From Methanofollis ethanolicus (GTDB taxonomy: Archaea; Halobacteriota; Methanomicrobia; Methanomicrobiales; Methanofollaceae): a stretch of 64,000 nt of DNA. Both the position numbers and the translations under genes were made by a program. Below the pieces are notes generated by a model. It saw nothing but the letters and a program-made list of their open reading frames with translations. It was not told the origin of the DNA and ran no database searches. Location: the NCBI RefSeq assembly GCF_001571385.1, contig NZ_BCNW01000001.1:1426001-1490000 (forward strand). The letters run 5' to 3'. Below, in pieces: positions 1 to 7,980 of this stretch; within the stretch, counting starts at the first letter, position 1, and every line of letters starts with the position of its first letter.

Positions 1-482
1 TCTCCTGTATCTGATGCACTATGCCCGTCGTTCATGTGATTCTTAAAAAAAAGGGCAAATGAACATCCATTTGTAGAAATGTTCTCAGGAACAGTATTTA
101 TAGGGTTCGTACTCGACTCTGCCTCTCCGCATTCTGCATGGGGTCGTGTGGCTTCTCTTTCGAAAACAACCTCTTTCACGTCAGGAAGGAGGATACACTT
201 CCCGCGTCTGTTCGAAACAATGGTGCAGGGGCATCCATGCGGGCTGTTTCGCCGGCCCGGCGCTGACGATCGCATCCGGCCCTGTCCGGTCGGGGGAGAG
301 GACCGACCAGACGGGGCGGCCCGGTGGTTTCAGTGATGTTCCCTGTGCGAATCTCCGACCACACCCTGGGGCAGGCGTGACCGGCATCGCCCCCCGCGGG
401 TGGCTGAGAATAGTCGCAGCAGGACAAAAATTTCTCTTCACGGAGAGGACTGAGCGACCGGGAATAATGGTTCTCCTTTTTT
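1..482. other. No supported gene
   Basis: Several overlapping open frames exist on both strands, but none has a recognisable domain, a plausible ribosome site or consistent codon use. They look like chance frames in GC-rich DNA. The stretch ends in a T-run at about 476-485 that could terminate a plus-strand transcript. It may hold remnants of the same decay that affected the neighbouring PIN-domain gene. Confidence 0.5.
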
Positions 483-1194
483 TTATTCTGTCGTCCCCGG
501 CCTTTTCTCTTCAAAGCGGAGCAATGCCGTGGAGGGCTCCTCTCCGATCTGTCTCAGGGCTGATGAGAGGCGTTCGTCCACCCTGAGGCGACTGCCGGTC
601 CTCTCCTGATATTCCCTGCGTACATAGGTGATATGGTCCCTGTACGTCATATCGCGGGTGATGAGGATGAGATCTTCATGCATATGGTCCAGGACCATTT
701 CCCGGATCAATTCGTCGCCGATCATATCTTTTCTCTCGCGTTTCGGGGGGTTCCCGAGGATCTCTCTCTGACTGGCCTTTTCAAAATGGGCCCGTGTCCA
801 CTGTATCGCCGTGGTCTCCGGGTCGGCATAGAGGCGGGAAAGGGCGGTGAAGATCGGATCGCCGGTCGGATCTGCGATCATCATCCGGATATCGGCGACC
901 AGATCCCTGATACTCCGGTTGTGCCCGCGCGCTGTTGCAGTCGGCAATGTTCCGGAGACTGCACCCGGAAATAGGGCATTTCATCTTCAGGGGCTGCTGC
1001 ATTCCGGATCCGCCGTGTGCGAGAGTCAGGGGCCCTGTCCCTGTTAGGCAGGTACTCGTCAAAGTGACGTCTGGCAGGACCGGGGAGGCACGCACCTTCA
1101 TGATGTTCCCGAATATCTCTTGCGGATCTTCTTTCGACTCGCACAGGGAGAGAAAGATGGTGGTGTCGATCATGATTCTGATCATCGCGGTCAT
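483..1194 (-). pseudogene. Decayed PIN-domain protein (frameshifted)
   Basis: Two minus-strand frames look like halves of one PIN-type ribonuclease. The upstream half begins near 1194 with MTAMIRIMIDTTIFLSL, the hydrophobic strand plus acidic residue that opens PIN domains, and loses sense around position 1070. The downstream half (483-947, only a TTG start available) carries GNPPKRERKDMIGDELI and LILITRDMTYRD, which resemble the second acidic cluster and last strand of PIN_8/DUF4935-like proteins. Its frame is closed upstream by a stop near 981-983. The two parts lie in different frames with meaningless sequence between them, so the gene is probably inactive. No antitoxin partner is visible. 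The family assignment is from motif impression only. Confidence 0.5.
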
Positions 1195-1420
1195 CGGGCC
1201 ATTGCCTCGTTTCCAGATACTATTGTCCGGGATGGCCGGCCTGCCGCCAGGCCCGGATGACACCGGGAATTTTTTGTCAATCTTATCGTCGCCCCTGTTT
1301 TGTTAGTGCGGCCAGATCTTTTTTTTATCCAGAATACCTTTGTTTTGTGCGATATTTTATGGTGAATTTTTGTTCATTGGGGGATATTCGATGAAATAAT
1401 CGACCGATACTATATCCTGC

Positions 1421-1445
1421 CCTCCCAATCTGCAGGATTGGGGGG
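1421..1445. promoter_or_regulatory. Hairpin in the leader of the TEETMT lipoprotein gene
   Basis: CCTCCCAATC at 1421-1430 pairs with GATTGGGGGG at 1436-1445 (one mismatch) around a 5-nt loop. It lies about 55 nt upstream of the lipoprotein start and downstream of an AT-rich stretch (1310-1420) that could hold its promoter. It could be a terminator for something upstream or a structure in the 5' leader; the sequence does not decide. Confidence 0.35.
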
Positions 1446-1501
1446 TGTGCCCGTCCATATTCTATAAATATTATGAGGGGTATGTTCTGCTCGGGGGGAC
1501 C

Positions 1502-2041
1502 ATGAAAAGAATACTACCCTGGTTTTTTATCCTGCTTCTGATTGTTGGCATGCTCTCAGTCACTGCAGGATGTACAGGATCGCAGCCCGGAGGACCGGAG
1601 ACGACGACTCAACCCTTGCCCGCGACCACCGTGTCGCCCGGAGGGGTGGAGACGACCATGCCGCCGGTAGGAACAACGGAAACATTCGGAGTCCCTGTGG
1701 AAACCGAGACAATGGGGGTACCGCCGGGGACGGAGATCACCGAAGAGACGATGACTACCGAGGAGACGATGACTACCGAGGAGACGATGACTACCGAGGA
1801 GACGATGACTACCGAGGAGACGATGACTACCGAGGAGACGATGACTACTGAGGAGACGATGACTACCGAGGAGACGATGACTACCGAGGAGACGATGACT
1901 ACCGAGGAGACGATGACCACCGAGGAGACAATGACTACCGAGGAGACAATGACTACCGAGGAGACGATGACTACCGAGGAGACGATGACTACCGAGGAGA
2001 CCGTAACACTTGAGGAGATCGAGACCAATCAGACGTCATGA
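1502..2041 (+). CDS. Lipoprotein with TEETMT tandem repeats
   Basis: The start at 1502 is preferred because GGGGGGA lies just upstream and MKRILPWFFILLLIVGML gives a clean signal peptide. The signal ends in a lipobox, TAGC, with the lipidated Cys at about residue 24. A Thr/Pro/Gly-rich linker follows, then fifteen perfect six-residue units TEETMT (about residues 80-169) and a short acidic tail. The mature protein would be a highly acidic, Thr-rich stalk on the outer face of the membrane, well suited to O-glycosylation. No catalytic domain is present and the function is unknown. The DNA repeat is nearly perfect, so copy number probably varies between strains. Confidence 0.75.
   Translation: MKRILPWFFILLLIVGMLSVTAGCTGSQPGGPETTTQPLPATTVSPGGVETTMPPVGTTETFGVPVETETMGVPPGTEITEETMTTEETMTTEETMTTEETMTTEETMTTEETMTTEETMTTEETMTTEETMTTEETMTTEETMTTEETMTTEETMTTEETMTTEETVTLEEIETNQTS
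1739..2008 (+). repeat. 18-bp tandem repeat, 15 copies, in frame
   Basis: The unit is ACCGAGGAGACGATGACT (TEETMT). Fifteen units fill exactly 270 bp. Most copies are identical, with scattered synonymous changes (GAA for GAG in the first unit, ACA for ACG, ACC for ACT late in the array) and a divergent last unit encoding TEETVT. Near-identity at the DNA level suggests recent expansion by slippage or unequal crossing-over. Confidence 0.95.
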
Positions 2042-2299
2042 CAGGGCACTATTGAAGGATGAGAAGCCCGCAATCACCATCCCACACGCAGGGACGGCCG
2101 GGGCATCGGAGATTCCCGGCCCCGGTCGGTCGATGGTTGCTATGTATGGTGGGGCAGAGCGTGCTTCTGACCTATTAATCTACTTTATTCTGACAGCATT
2201 CCTGCCCGTCCCTTTTATGCCCCGGCCAACCCGCGAGCGAATACACGCTCCCTGTTGAATGACTTTCTTTTCCAGGTCCTGCAGCGGAGCGGTCATCTT

Positions 2300-2686
2300 A
2301 TGCCTCTTCCGGGAGAACATTTCTCTCAGATGGGAGACTACTTTGTCGGAGACGTCGTCCTTGCACCCATTCGGATAGGGAACTGGTCGGCCCGGAAGAA
2401 CCGGCCTGTCATCGTCACCGGCGTCTGTGAGGGCGGTACCCTCCGCGTCTGTCCGGTGACCAGCAAAGAACCTGTCGACGCGCCCTTCAAACCGCTGGAC
2501 CTCCTTGACTTTGCGAGCGGCGGCCTTGACCTCTTTGACGAAAGTTATGCGCTTGTCTCACAGGCCTGTACGATCCGGAAGACCGAGGTCGTCGGAAAGA
2601 AGGGACGGTTGACAGAGGAGTCGCTCGCCGCCATCCTCTCCCTGATGCCTGAGCGTTCCTCCCCGAAGAGGGGACGGTACAGGTGA
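2300..2686 (+). CDS. PemK/MazF-like protein
   Basis: The protein has the small beta-barrel pattern of the PemK/MazF growth-inhibitor family: YFVGDVVLAPI near the N terminus, then KNRPVIVTG (the segment that usually carries the RPVVVL-like core) and a later LVSQACTIRK strand. MazF-type toxins are sequence-specific endoribonucleases, but archaeal members of this superfamily are often solitary and of unproven activity. No antitoxin gene sits beside it. I start it at ATG 2300 (MPLPGEHF); TTG 2255 would add 15 residues and ATG 2330 would remove ten. The fold is fairly likely and the toxic activity only inferred. Confidence 0.6.
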   Translation: MPLPGEHFSQMGDYFVGDVVLAPIRIGNWSARKNRPVIVTGVCEGGTLRVCPVTSKEPVDAPFKPLDLLDFASGGLDLFDESYALVSQACTIRKTEVVGKKGRLTEESLAAILSLMPERSSPKRGRYR

Positions 2687-2814
2687 TCTCGGCCTGCTTT
2701 GCCCCTGTGGCGACGACCGGGCGGTCTTCAGGCGCCGCCTCGCTCTGGTGCGGCGATCCGGATAGCCCCGAGAAACGTTATCCTCTCGCGGGTCCAAGAT
2801 CTCAGTGACGAGAT

Positions 2815-3780
2815 ATGAATCATACAAAGCGTCCGGTCGTCCTGATTCTCGGTGCCGGTGCGGTCGGCCTCTCCCTTGCCGGGAAGATGGCCTCGGTCGC
2901 CGAGGTCTATGCGGCATGCAGGCCCGGGCACGCCGCGGCGATCCGGGAGCACGGCCTGGTCATGGAGGGGATATGGGGAAATTTCTCTGTTCCGTCTCTC
3001 TCCTGTGTCGGAGGTCCGGCGGAGGCGCCGCCCGACCCCGACTATATCCTGATCACGGCGAAGGGCACAGACACACAGGCGATCTGTGATGAGTACGCCT
3101 CTGTCATCAGGGGACGCCCTGTGGCGACTCTCCAGAACGGCATCGGCAACGAGGAGGCCATCGCCCGGTATACCGGGGTCGTCATCGGCGGCACCGTGAC
3201 CACCAACTTCTCCATCGTCGGGGACGGGCATGTCAGGGTGAAGAGCGAGAGCAGCCCGATGGTCTTTGGCCTCTGGTCGGGAGTGGATGGCGACGCCCTC
3301 GACGGCCTTGCGGCCCTCGTACAGGAGGCAGGGATCGCGGTCAGGACAAGCGGGGACATCCGCGCGGCAAAATGGACAAAGTCTCTCCTGAACCTCTCTG
3401 TCAACCCGATCTGCGCCCTCCTCTCCATCCCGGTGGGCGAGGCGGCAGACGACCACCTCAGGGATGTCATCGGCCACCTCATCCACGAGACCTTCGCCGT
3501 CATGGCGGCCGAGGGCGTCAGGGTGCCGTGGGCGACCGCCGAAGACTACCTTGCCCATCTCTTCGACGTCCAGATCCGTGATTTTTCCGCGGCATATCCC
3601 TCCATGTACTCTGACATCGCCTGCGGGAGACAGACCGAGATCGACCTCCTCAACGGGTATGTCGCCGCGCTGGGGGAGAAACACGGGATCCCCACGCCCT
3701 ATAACGCGTGCATCGCAGACCTGATCCGGTACAGGCAGTCTGCCGGAGCAGGACGGCACTCCGCGGACGGCAGCGTGTGA
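2815..3780 (+). CDS. panE: 2-dehydropantoate 2-reductase (ketopantoate reductase)
   Basis: This NADPH-dependent enzyme reduces ketopantoate to pantoate in pantothenate and coenzyme A synthesis. The N-terminal Rossmann fold shows the nucleotide-binding motif LGAGAVGLSLAGK at about residues 13-25. The linker has the family pattern LQNGIGNEEA at about 105-114. The C-terminal helical domain carries KWTKSLLNLSVNP at about 186-198, which includes the catalytic Lys, and the conserved Glu/Asn region TEIDLLNGYV near 280. At 321 residues the length is normal for the ApbA/PanE family. The gene stands alone, with no other pantothenate gene beside it, and the start ATG at 2815 follows an AG-rich stretch. 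Cytoplasmic. Confidence 0.9.
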   Translation: MNHTKRPVVLILGAGAVGLSLAGKMASVAEVYAACRPGHAAAIREHGLVMEGIWGNFSVPSLSCVGGPAEAPPDPDYILITAKGTDTQAICDEYASVIRGRPVATLQNGIGNEEAIARYTGVVIGGTVTTNFSIVGDGHVRVKSESSPMVFGLWSGVDGDALDGLAALVQEAGIAVRTSGDIRAAKWTKSLLNLSVNPICALLSIPVGEAADDHLRDVIGHLIHETFAVMAAEGVRVPWATAEDYLAHLFDVQIRDFSAAYPSMYSDIACGRQTEIDLLNGYVAALGEKHGIPTPYNACIADLIRYRQSAGAGRHSADGSV

Positions 3781-3987
3781 ATCTACAATAACCCTGTCCA
3801 GGATCCGCCTGCTCTCCGCCATCGCCGCGAGCGTGCGCTTCATGACCTTTCCATCATGCATCACTCGCCGCTCCCGGATCCCGGGTGGAGACCTGATACC
3901 ACATTGATCACGGGTCGTCACCGGGGCCCATTGTGTCTGTGCCCCGGGATATCTGACCCTCGTGTCAAAGGTGATCGTGGGGGAAAT

Positions 3988-4443
3988 TTAGAGCAGGGAG
4001 TCTATCAGGGGGATGCTCCAGGAGGAGACATGAGACAGGTGCGGCACGGCCTCAACACCCTCCCCTGCCTTCAGCGCCTGATAGGAATCAGGGGTTCCGG
4101 TGAGCGTGACGGTCACGGTTTTTGTCATCGATTCCCCCGGCGCGATGGTGCCGAACGTGACTTCTCCGGACTTGAGGTCTGACCCGACGGTACGGTCTGT
4201 CCAGTTTCCTCCCTGGCCCACCTGCTGCACTGTCACCGCGGCCCCCACGTCCCTGGCCTTGACGGTGCCAGTATTTGTCGCCGTAACCGGGACCTGGCAC
4301 TCGACGGTCATGCCTGTGTCATTGTGACCTGTCACGGTGACGTCGCCCGTATCGAGGGTGACCGTCGCCTCCCCTCCGGTGCAGCCGCAGGTGAGGACGA
4401 GGCAGGTGAGTGCGGCGATAATCATGAATGGTGTACCTCTCAT
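3988..4443 (-). CDS. Secreted lipoprotein with a single beta-sandwich domain
   Basis: I start it at ATG 4443, which has a strong AGGAAGGA ribosome site just upstream; an upstream frame extension lacks one. The 151-residue product has a signal peptide ending in LTCGCTGG, a lipobox with the modified Cys at about residue 21. The mature part, with VPVTATNTGTVKARDV and FGTIAPGESMTKTVTVTL, has the alternating strand pattern of FxLYD/CARDB-type domains found in many archaeal surface lipoproteins. These domains usually mediate adhesion or ligand contact, but no specific role can be read here. The next gene upstream on the same strand also encodes an exported protein. Confidence 0.7.
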   Translation of the reverse strand: MRGTPFMIIAALTCLVLTCGCTGGEATVTLDTGDVTVTGHNDTGMTVECQVPVTATNTGTVKARDVGAAVTVQQVGQGGNWTDRTVGSDLKSGEVTFGTIAPGESMTKTVTVTLTGTPDSYQALKAGEGVEAVPHLSHVSSWSIPLIDSLL

Positions 4444-4576
4444 GTTCTTCCTTCCTGAGATCTCTTCTTTCCTCTCGCTGTGAACGGATTTATCTCTTCT
4501 GAAGTGGCCTGCAATCATCCGGAGAGGTTATAAAAAAGAGAACAGGAGTGGTCTGCCTGGCACACAGATGCGGGCC

Positions 4577-5389
4577 CTATGTCATGGCCATGGACGGGGC
4601 GTACGCCGGATAGGTCTGGACGTTCCTGATGTTTGCCTGTGTCATGTTGATGCCGGTCGTGTTGTCGGTGACGGTCTGCGGGTACGAGATCCCCTGTGCA
4701 ATACCCTCACCCCAGGGTGCGATGGCGGTGCAGCGGAATGTGGTCCCGTTGTTCACCATGTCGGGAACGATCGGTTCGGCAGACTGGTAGTGGATGATGA
4801 TGGGTTCGGCCGGCGTCGGTGTCATCGTCGGCGAGACATTGTCAGGCGACTCGTTGTCGGGCGAGACATTGTCCATGGAACTCACATTGATGTTGTAGTC
4901 CCCGTAGACAAAGAGGGATCCGGCAGGCACGGTCTTTCCTTCCTCGCCTCCCCAGGTGCCGTACAGCGTGGTCTCCTCTGTCAGGTTAACCATGAACCCG
5001 CCGTCACGGACGACCCAGCCCTCCGGCGGGACCGCCATGCCGGAGATGATGTAGGCCCTATCATCGTTTCTCGGGTCCACACCGTATGCCATTGGTTCTG
5101 GACTGTTCGTGGAGTTCAGGCCGAAGGTCTCGTTGAAGTACGCCGTTGCCTCTTCTTTGGTCATGTCGATATCTTCGTCGGTCCTTCCCATGATGTCCTT
5201 GTGGAACCACGTGGCAAGGTCGCCCTCTGCTGGTGGAACCGCCGGGTCATACTGCCCTGCCGCCATGAATACGACGACTTTGTCGAAGCCGCCGGGAGTG
5301 CTGGCAGAGGTGGCGGCATAGGCGACACCCGCCCCCGCGATCAGAAGGACCGCGAGAATGAATGGCGCCAGATATTTTTTCTTTATCAT
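4577..5389 (-). CDS. Secreted protein of unknown function
   Basis: The 270-residue protein starts with MIKKKYLAPFILAVLLIAGAGVAYA, read as a signal peptide (Lys-rich start, about 18 hydrophobic residues, AYA cleavage site). It has no lipobox and no C-terminal membrane anchor, so it is probably released or held by other surface proteins. Around residue 180 there is an Asn/Ser/Pro-rich linker with the motif DNVSPDNESPDNVSP, containing two N-glycosylation sequons; many NxS/T sites occur elsewhere. I recognise no family. An AGGGGGGAAG-type purine stretch precedes the ATG. Confidence 0.65.
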   Translation of the reverse strand: MIKKKYLAPFILAVLLIAGAGVAYAATSASTPGGFDKVVVFMAAGQYDPAVPPAEGDLATWFHKDIMGRTDEDIDMTKEEATAYFNETFGLNSTNSPEPMAYGVDPRNDDRAYIISGMAVPPEGWVVRDGGFMVNLTEETTLYGTWGGEEGKTVPAGSLFVYGDYNINVSSMDNVSPDNESPDNVSPTMTPTPAEPIIIHYQSAEPIVPDMVNNGTTFRCTAIAPWGEGIAQGISYPQTVTDNTTGINMTQANIRNVQTYPAYAPSMAMT

Positions 5390-5729
5390 GCTCTTCCCCC
5401 CTTTTTGGGGCCACCGTGAGGTGGCACAGTGTACTCCGGACCTGCCACCGATCTCTGCCTGATATTTTTCCTGGCAGTGTGCGGTCCGGAAACGGATCCC
5501 TTTCAGTGGCAGTAAATATATAATTATCCTGCAATGGGCAAGATGGCGCCGTGTTCCACGTCTGGCGCGATTGTGCCTTCAATTCGGGATAGTGTTCCCG
5601 GTGAATTTTTTACTATGTCTGTCATCGAGTTTTTGGAACATGCCTTTTATGCGTGCGAAAATTTACATGGCATGTTTTATTTTACGTTTTTTTATGTCGG
5701 GCAATGGGGGAGGTATGATCTTTTATCGA
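5390..5729. promoter_or_regulatory. AT-rich intergenic region upstream of the secreted protein gene
   Basis: The region 5500-5730 is notably AT-rich compared with the flanks. The sequence AGTAAATATATAATTATCC at about 5512-5530, read on the minus strand, offers TATA-like boxes for the gene starting at 5389. No convincing coding frame was found. Confidence 0.45.
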
Positions 5730-6126
5730 CGAGGTCATCCCCAAACTGATCCGAACCTTCATGCACGCCGATGAAAAGACGCACATTCGGTTCTGAAAAA
5801 TCCTGTTCTGGCGTCTTGTCCGGGGGGTTTCACCCCCCGCCCTCGAAGACTTCGTCTTCTCATGCTCGCTAACGCTCGCACCCCCCCTCATTGCGATAGG
5901 GGGTGGATGGCAATCTCCTTCATCGGGATCTCTGGTCTCTCTTCCCCGACCCTATCCTGTTTCGGGGGTCTGGGGGCGTCAGTCCCCCGGCAGAGAGGTA
6001 GGGGAAGGCGGTGGTTTCGCACTATGCTTCAGGGAATTCAGGAAGATATCGACCCGATCATGATATTTTCTCCCGATCCCTACATGCAGAGATTGGTGAA
6101 TGAACGAGAGTTTTGGGATGACCTCG
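5730..6126. repeat. Dispersed intergenic repeat, copy 1 (MITE-like, with terminal inverted repeats)
   Basis: This ~397-bp segment matches 37502-37849 over most of its length. It is bounded by an imperfect inverted repeat: CGAGGTCATCCCCAAACT at 5730-5747, and at 6109-6126 its reverse complement with one mismatch. Inside are two strong hairpins (GGGGGG TTTCA CCCCCC near 5821, and GGGGG CGTCAGT CCCCC near 5972). A ~40-bp insertion near 5842-5881, absent from copy 2, holds its own palindrome (GAAGACTTCGTCTTC). Short frames cross it but are not supported as genes. The structure fits a non-autonomous transposable element or a structured dispersed repeat; no target-site duplication is obvious. Confidence 0.8.
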
Positions 6127-6211
6127 ACAATTATTCTGATGCCCCCTGAGGCCGCTGACCTGGAGAGTGAGGTGGTGCTGGTGACAGGATCCGGGCCAGG
6201 GTCGGTTTCAT

Positions 6212-7240
6212 ATGGCGTGCCGCCGATCGGCGTCCATGCGCGGCAAACGCGATTTCCTGGTCTTCATATTCATCCTGGTCTCTGCCTGTGTGGTGGCCTC
6301 GGCCCATGTTCCTCTCTGGGGCGTCGGCAATGACCACCCTGACAGCGCCCTCCCCATTGACGACCCGACAAAATCATGGGTCGTCTACGACGCCGTCGAT
6401 GAGGGAGGGGAGGCGAGGTATTACCGGCTTGAGATGAAGGAAGGAGATGAACTCCGCCTCTCTCTCTTCACCCCGGAAAAGTCCTATTTTGTCCCTGGCG
6501 TTGTTGTGATGGGGCCGGGCATCGCCCCGTCGGGCGACCTCCCCGACTCTGTGGAGGTGCCGCCGGGTGCGGGGGCCGTCGTGGTCGCGGGAGTGCCGCC
6601 TGAACGGGCCGAGTACGAACCCTTCACCCCGGCAGCCCTGTACCCGGGTGCGACGTACTCGTCGGTGATCGCGGTGACAGGGACATATTATGTCGCCGTC
6701 TTCGCACCCGATACCGGCGGGACGTTCGGGCTTGCCGTCGGGTACCGCGAGGAATTTTCCGCGGCCGAGTGGGTGCTCGTCCCCCTCTCGGCGGTCGGCA
6801 TCCACCTCTGGGAGGGGCAACCGCTGATCCTGGTCATCGCCCCCCTTGCGCTCACTCTCCTTGCGGGCATCGGCGTGCTGGCACGCCGCGGCGGCCGCTG
6901 CCGCACCCTTCCCGGCCAGGCAGGGCTTCTGGCATTTATGGCTGCCCTCCTCTTTATCGGCGGCGGTGCGATGACCCTCCTCCAGATGGGGATCGCCCTC
7001 TCAAAGACGGGGTATGACCCGTCGGCCCTTCTCACTCTTGCGTTTGCCCTCGTCCCCGTCCTCCTCGGTCTCCTGACCCTTCACCTCGGCCTGGAGAGGG
7101 AGACGGCCGGGCGGGCCCGGGGCGTGGCGATGGTCGGGATCGGGGTCGCGGGCCTTGTCTTCTGGGCCGGTCTGATCGCAGGGCCGGTCCTTGCCTGCGG
7201 TGCCGGATTCCTCTGGATCGTCGGGGGCGAGGGGAGATAG
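6212..7240 (+). CDS. Exported multi-pass membrane protein of unknown function
   Basis: The 342-residue protein has an N-terminal signal or anchor (FLVFIFILVSACVVASA, about residues 15-31). An extracytoplasmic beta-rich domain of about 165 residues follows, including RYYRLEMKEGDELRLSLF, which resembles domains in archaeal surface proteins that bind at or near the membrane. Then come four or five hydrophobic helices (about residues 190-335), the last ending GFLWIVGGEGR. I recognise no named family. The start is uncertain: ATG 6236 (MRGKRDFLVF) gives a tighter signal peptide, and neither start has a clear ribosome site. It lies immediately downstream of the dispersed repeat. Confidence 0.65.
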   Translation: MACRRSASMRGKRDFLVFIFILVSACVVASAHVPLWGVGNDHPDSALPIDDPTKSWVVYDAVDEGGEARYYRLEMKEGDELRLSLFTPEKSYFVPGVVVMGPGIAPSGDLPDSVEVPPGAGAVVVAGVPPERAEYEPFTPAALYPGATYSSVIAVTGTYYVAVFAPDTGGTFGLAVGYREEFSAAEWVLVPLSAVGIHLWEGQPLILVIAPLALTLLAGIGVLARRGGRCRTLPGQAGLLAFMAALLFIGGGAMTLLQMGIALSKTGYDPSALLTLAFALVPVLLGLLTLHLGLERETAGRARGVAMVGIGVAGLVFWAGLIAGPVLACGAGFLWIVGGEGR

Positions 7241-7296
7241 GCCCGGGTCAGGGGAAGAGCGCCTCAGGCCGGAAAAAAAGGGTTCTCGATTCTTCT

Positions 7297-7872
7297 TCAG
7301 GCGGCGGTGAATGTTCCTGAACTTATGGTGAAGAAGGCGACGAGTGCCGCAAGGGCGATGATCACCAGTACAATGAGGATGACCACCGGGATGAGGACCG
7401 CGACCGCGGCCTTGCCGGTGGTCGTGTCATGGAGTTCCCTGATGCCGATGATGTAGAGGACAAGGGACCAGAGCGCCGCGAGGATGCCGATGACGGGGAT
7501 CCAGCTGAAGAGCATGGCCGGGGTTGCGCCGTAGATCATGGCGTTGATGGTCTGCCCGATGCCGTTGCCGCCGATGATAAGGGCGACGAAGATGTGGACG
7601 ATGAGGCCGCAGACGAAGAGGCCGATGATCCCGCCGATGAAATTGCCGATGATCACTGCGATGCCGCCGGCGACGCCGACACCCATGCCGGGGATGCTGG
7701 TAGAGGCGCCGAGGCCGACCATGACCATCAGGCCGCTGAGGACGGAGTTGATGGCGAGGATTATGGCGAAGTACTTGAGTGCCTCGCCCATTTCGTCACT
7801 GTGTGCATTCCTGAATGCCGCTGCAGGGTCCATAATGAACCCCTTTGCCTTTTCGATGATGTCCTGTGACAT
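7297..7872 (-). CDS. Yip1-domain integral membrane protein
   Basis: The 191-residue product has a short cytoplasmic N terminus (MSQDIIEKAKGFIMDPAAAF, with the 'P-x-x-xF' entry typical of Yip1 family proteins) and five hydrophobic segments, Gly-, Ile- and Val-rich. The segment PAMLFSWIPVIGILAALWSLVLYIIG is the characteristic fourth/fifth helix pair, followed by IRELHDTTTGKAA, a hallmark of prokaryotic Yip1 proteins. Function in archaea is unknown. The start is ATG 7872. An apparent much longer frame continuing upstream to 8838 is a read-through of the complement of the next gene and is not real. It diverges from the flavoprotein gene at 7981 across about 108 bp, which must hold both promoters. 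Confidence 0.8.
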   Translation of the reverse strand: MSQDIIEKAKGFIMDPAAAFRNAHSDEMGEALKYFAIILAINSVLSGLMVMVGLGASTSIPGMGVGVAGGIAVIIGNFIGGIIGLFVCGLIVHIFVALIIGGNGIGQTINAMIYGATPAMLFSWIPVIGILAALWSLVLYIIGIRELHDTTTGKAAVAVLIPVVILIVLVIIALAALVAFFTISSGTFTAA

Positions 7873-7980
7873 TATATGTACACAGAGCGGTTTGGATTTA
7901 TTGTTTTCTGCGCAATCTGCGGAGATGCGGAATTTCCCTCCCGGCGTACACTTATATGGGCGTATTTGATAGTCTCTGAC

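Noticed and set aside
1609-2028. Minus-strand protein made of VVIVSS repeats
   Set aside because: It is the complement of the TEETMT repeat; the plus-strand lipoprotein has a signal peptide, lipobox and ribosome site.
2300-2686. A full toxin-antitoxin pair around the PemK-like gene
   Set aside because: No antitoxin-like frame lies within 300 bp on either side; only the PemK-like gene is supported.
4568-5419. A long plus-strand frame opposite the secreted protein
   Set aside because: Complement of a gene with a clear signal peptide; the frame has Arg/Val-rich sequence without homology.
5862-6149. Short proteins inside the two dispersed-repeat copies that share WFRT and NEREFWD
   Set aside because: The frames differ in start and end between copies, have no ribosome sites and are broken by the insertion, so conservation comes from the repeat itself.
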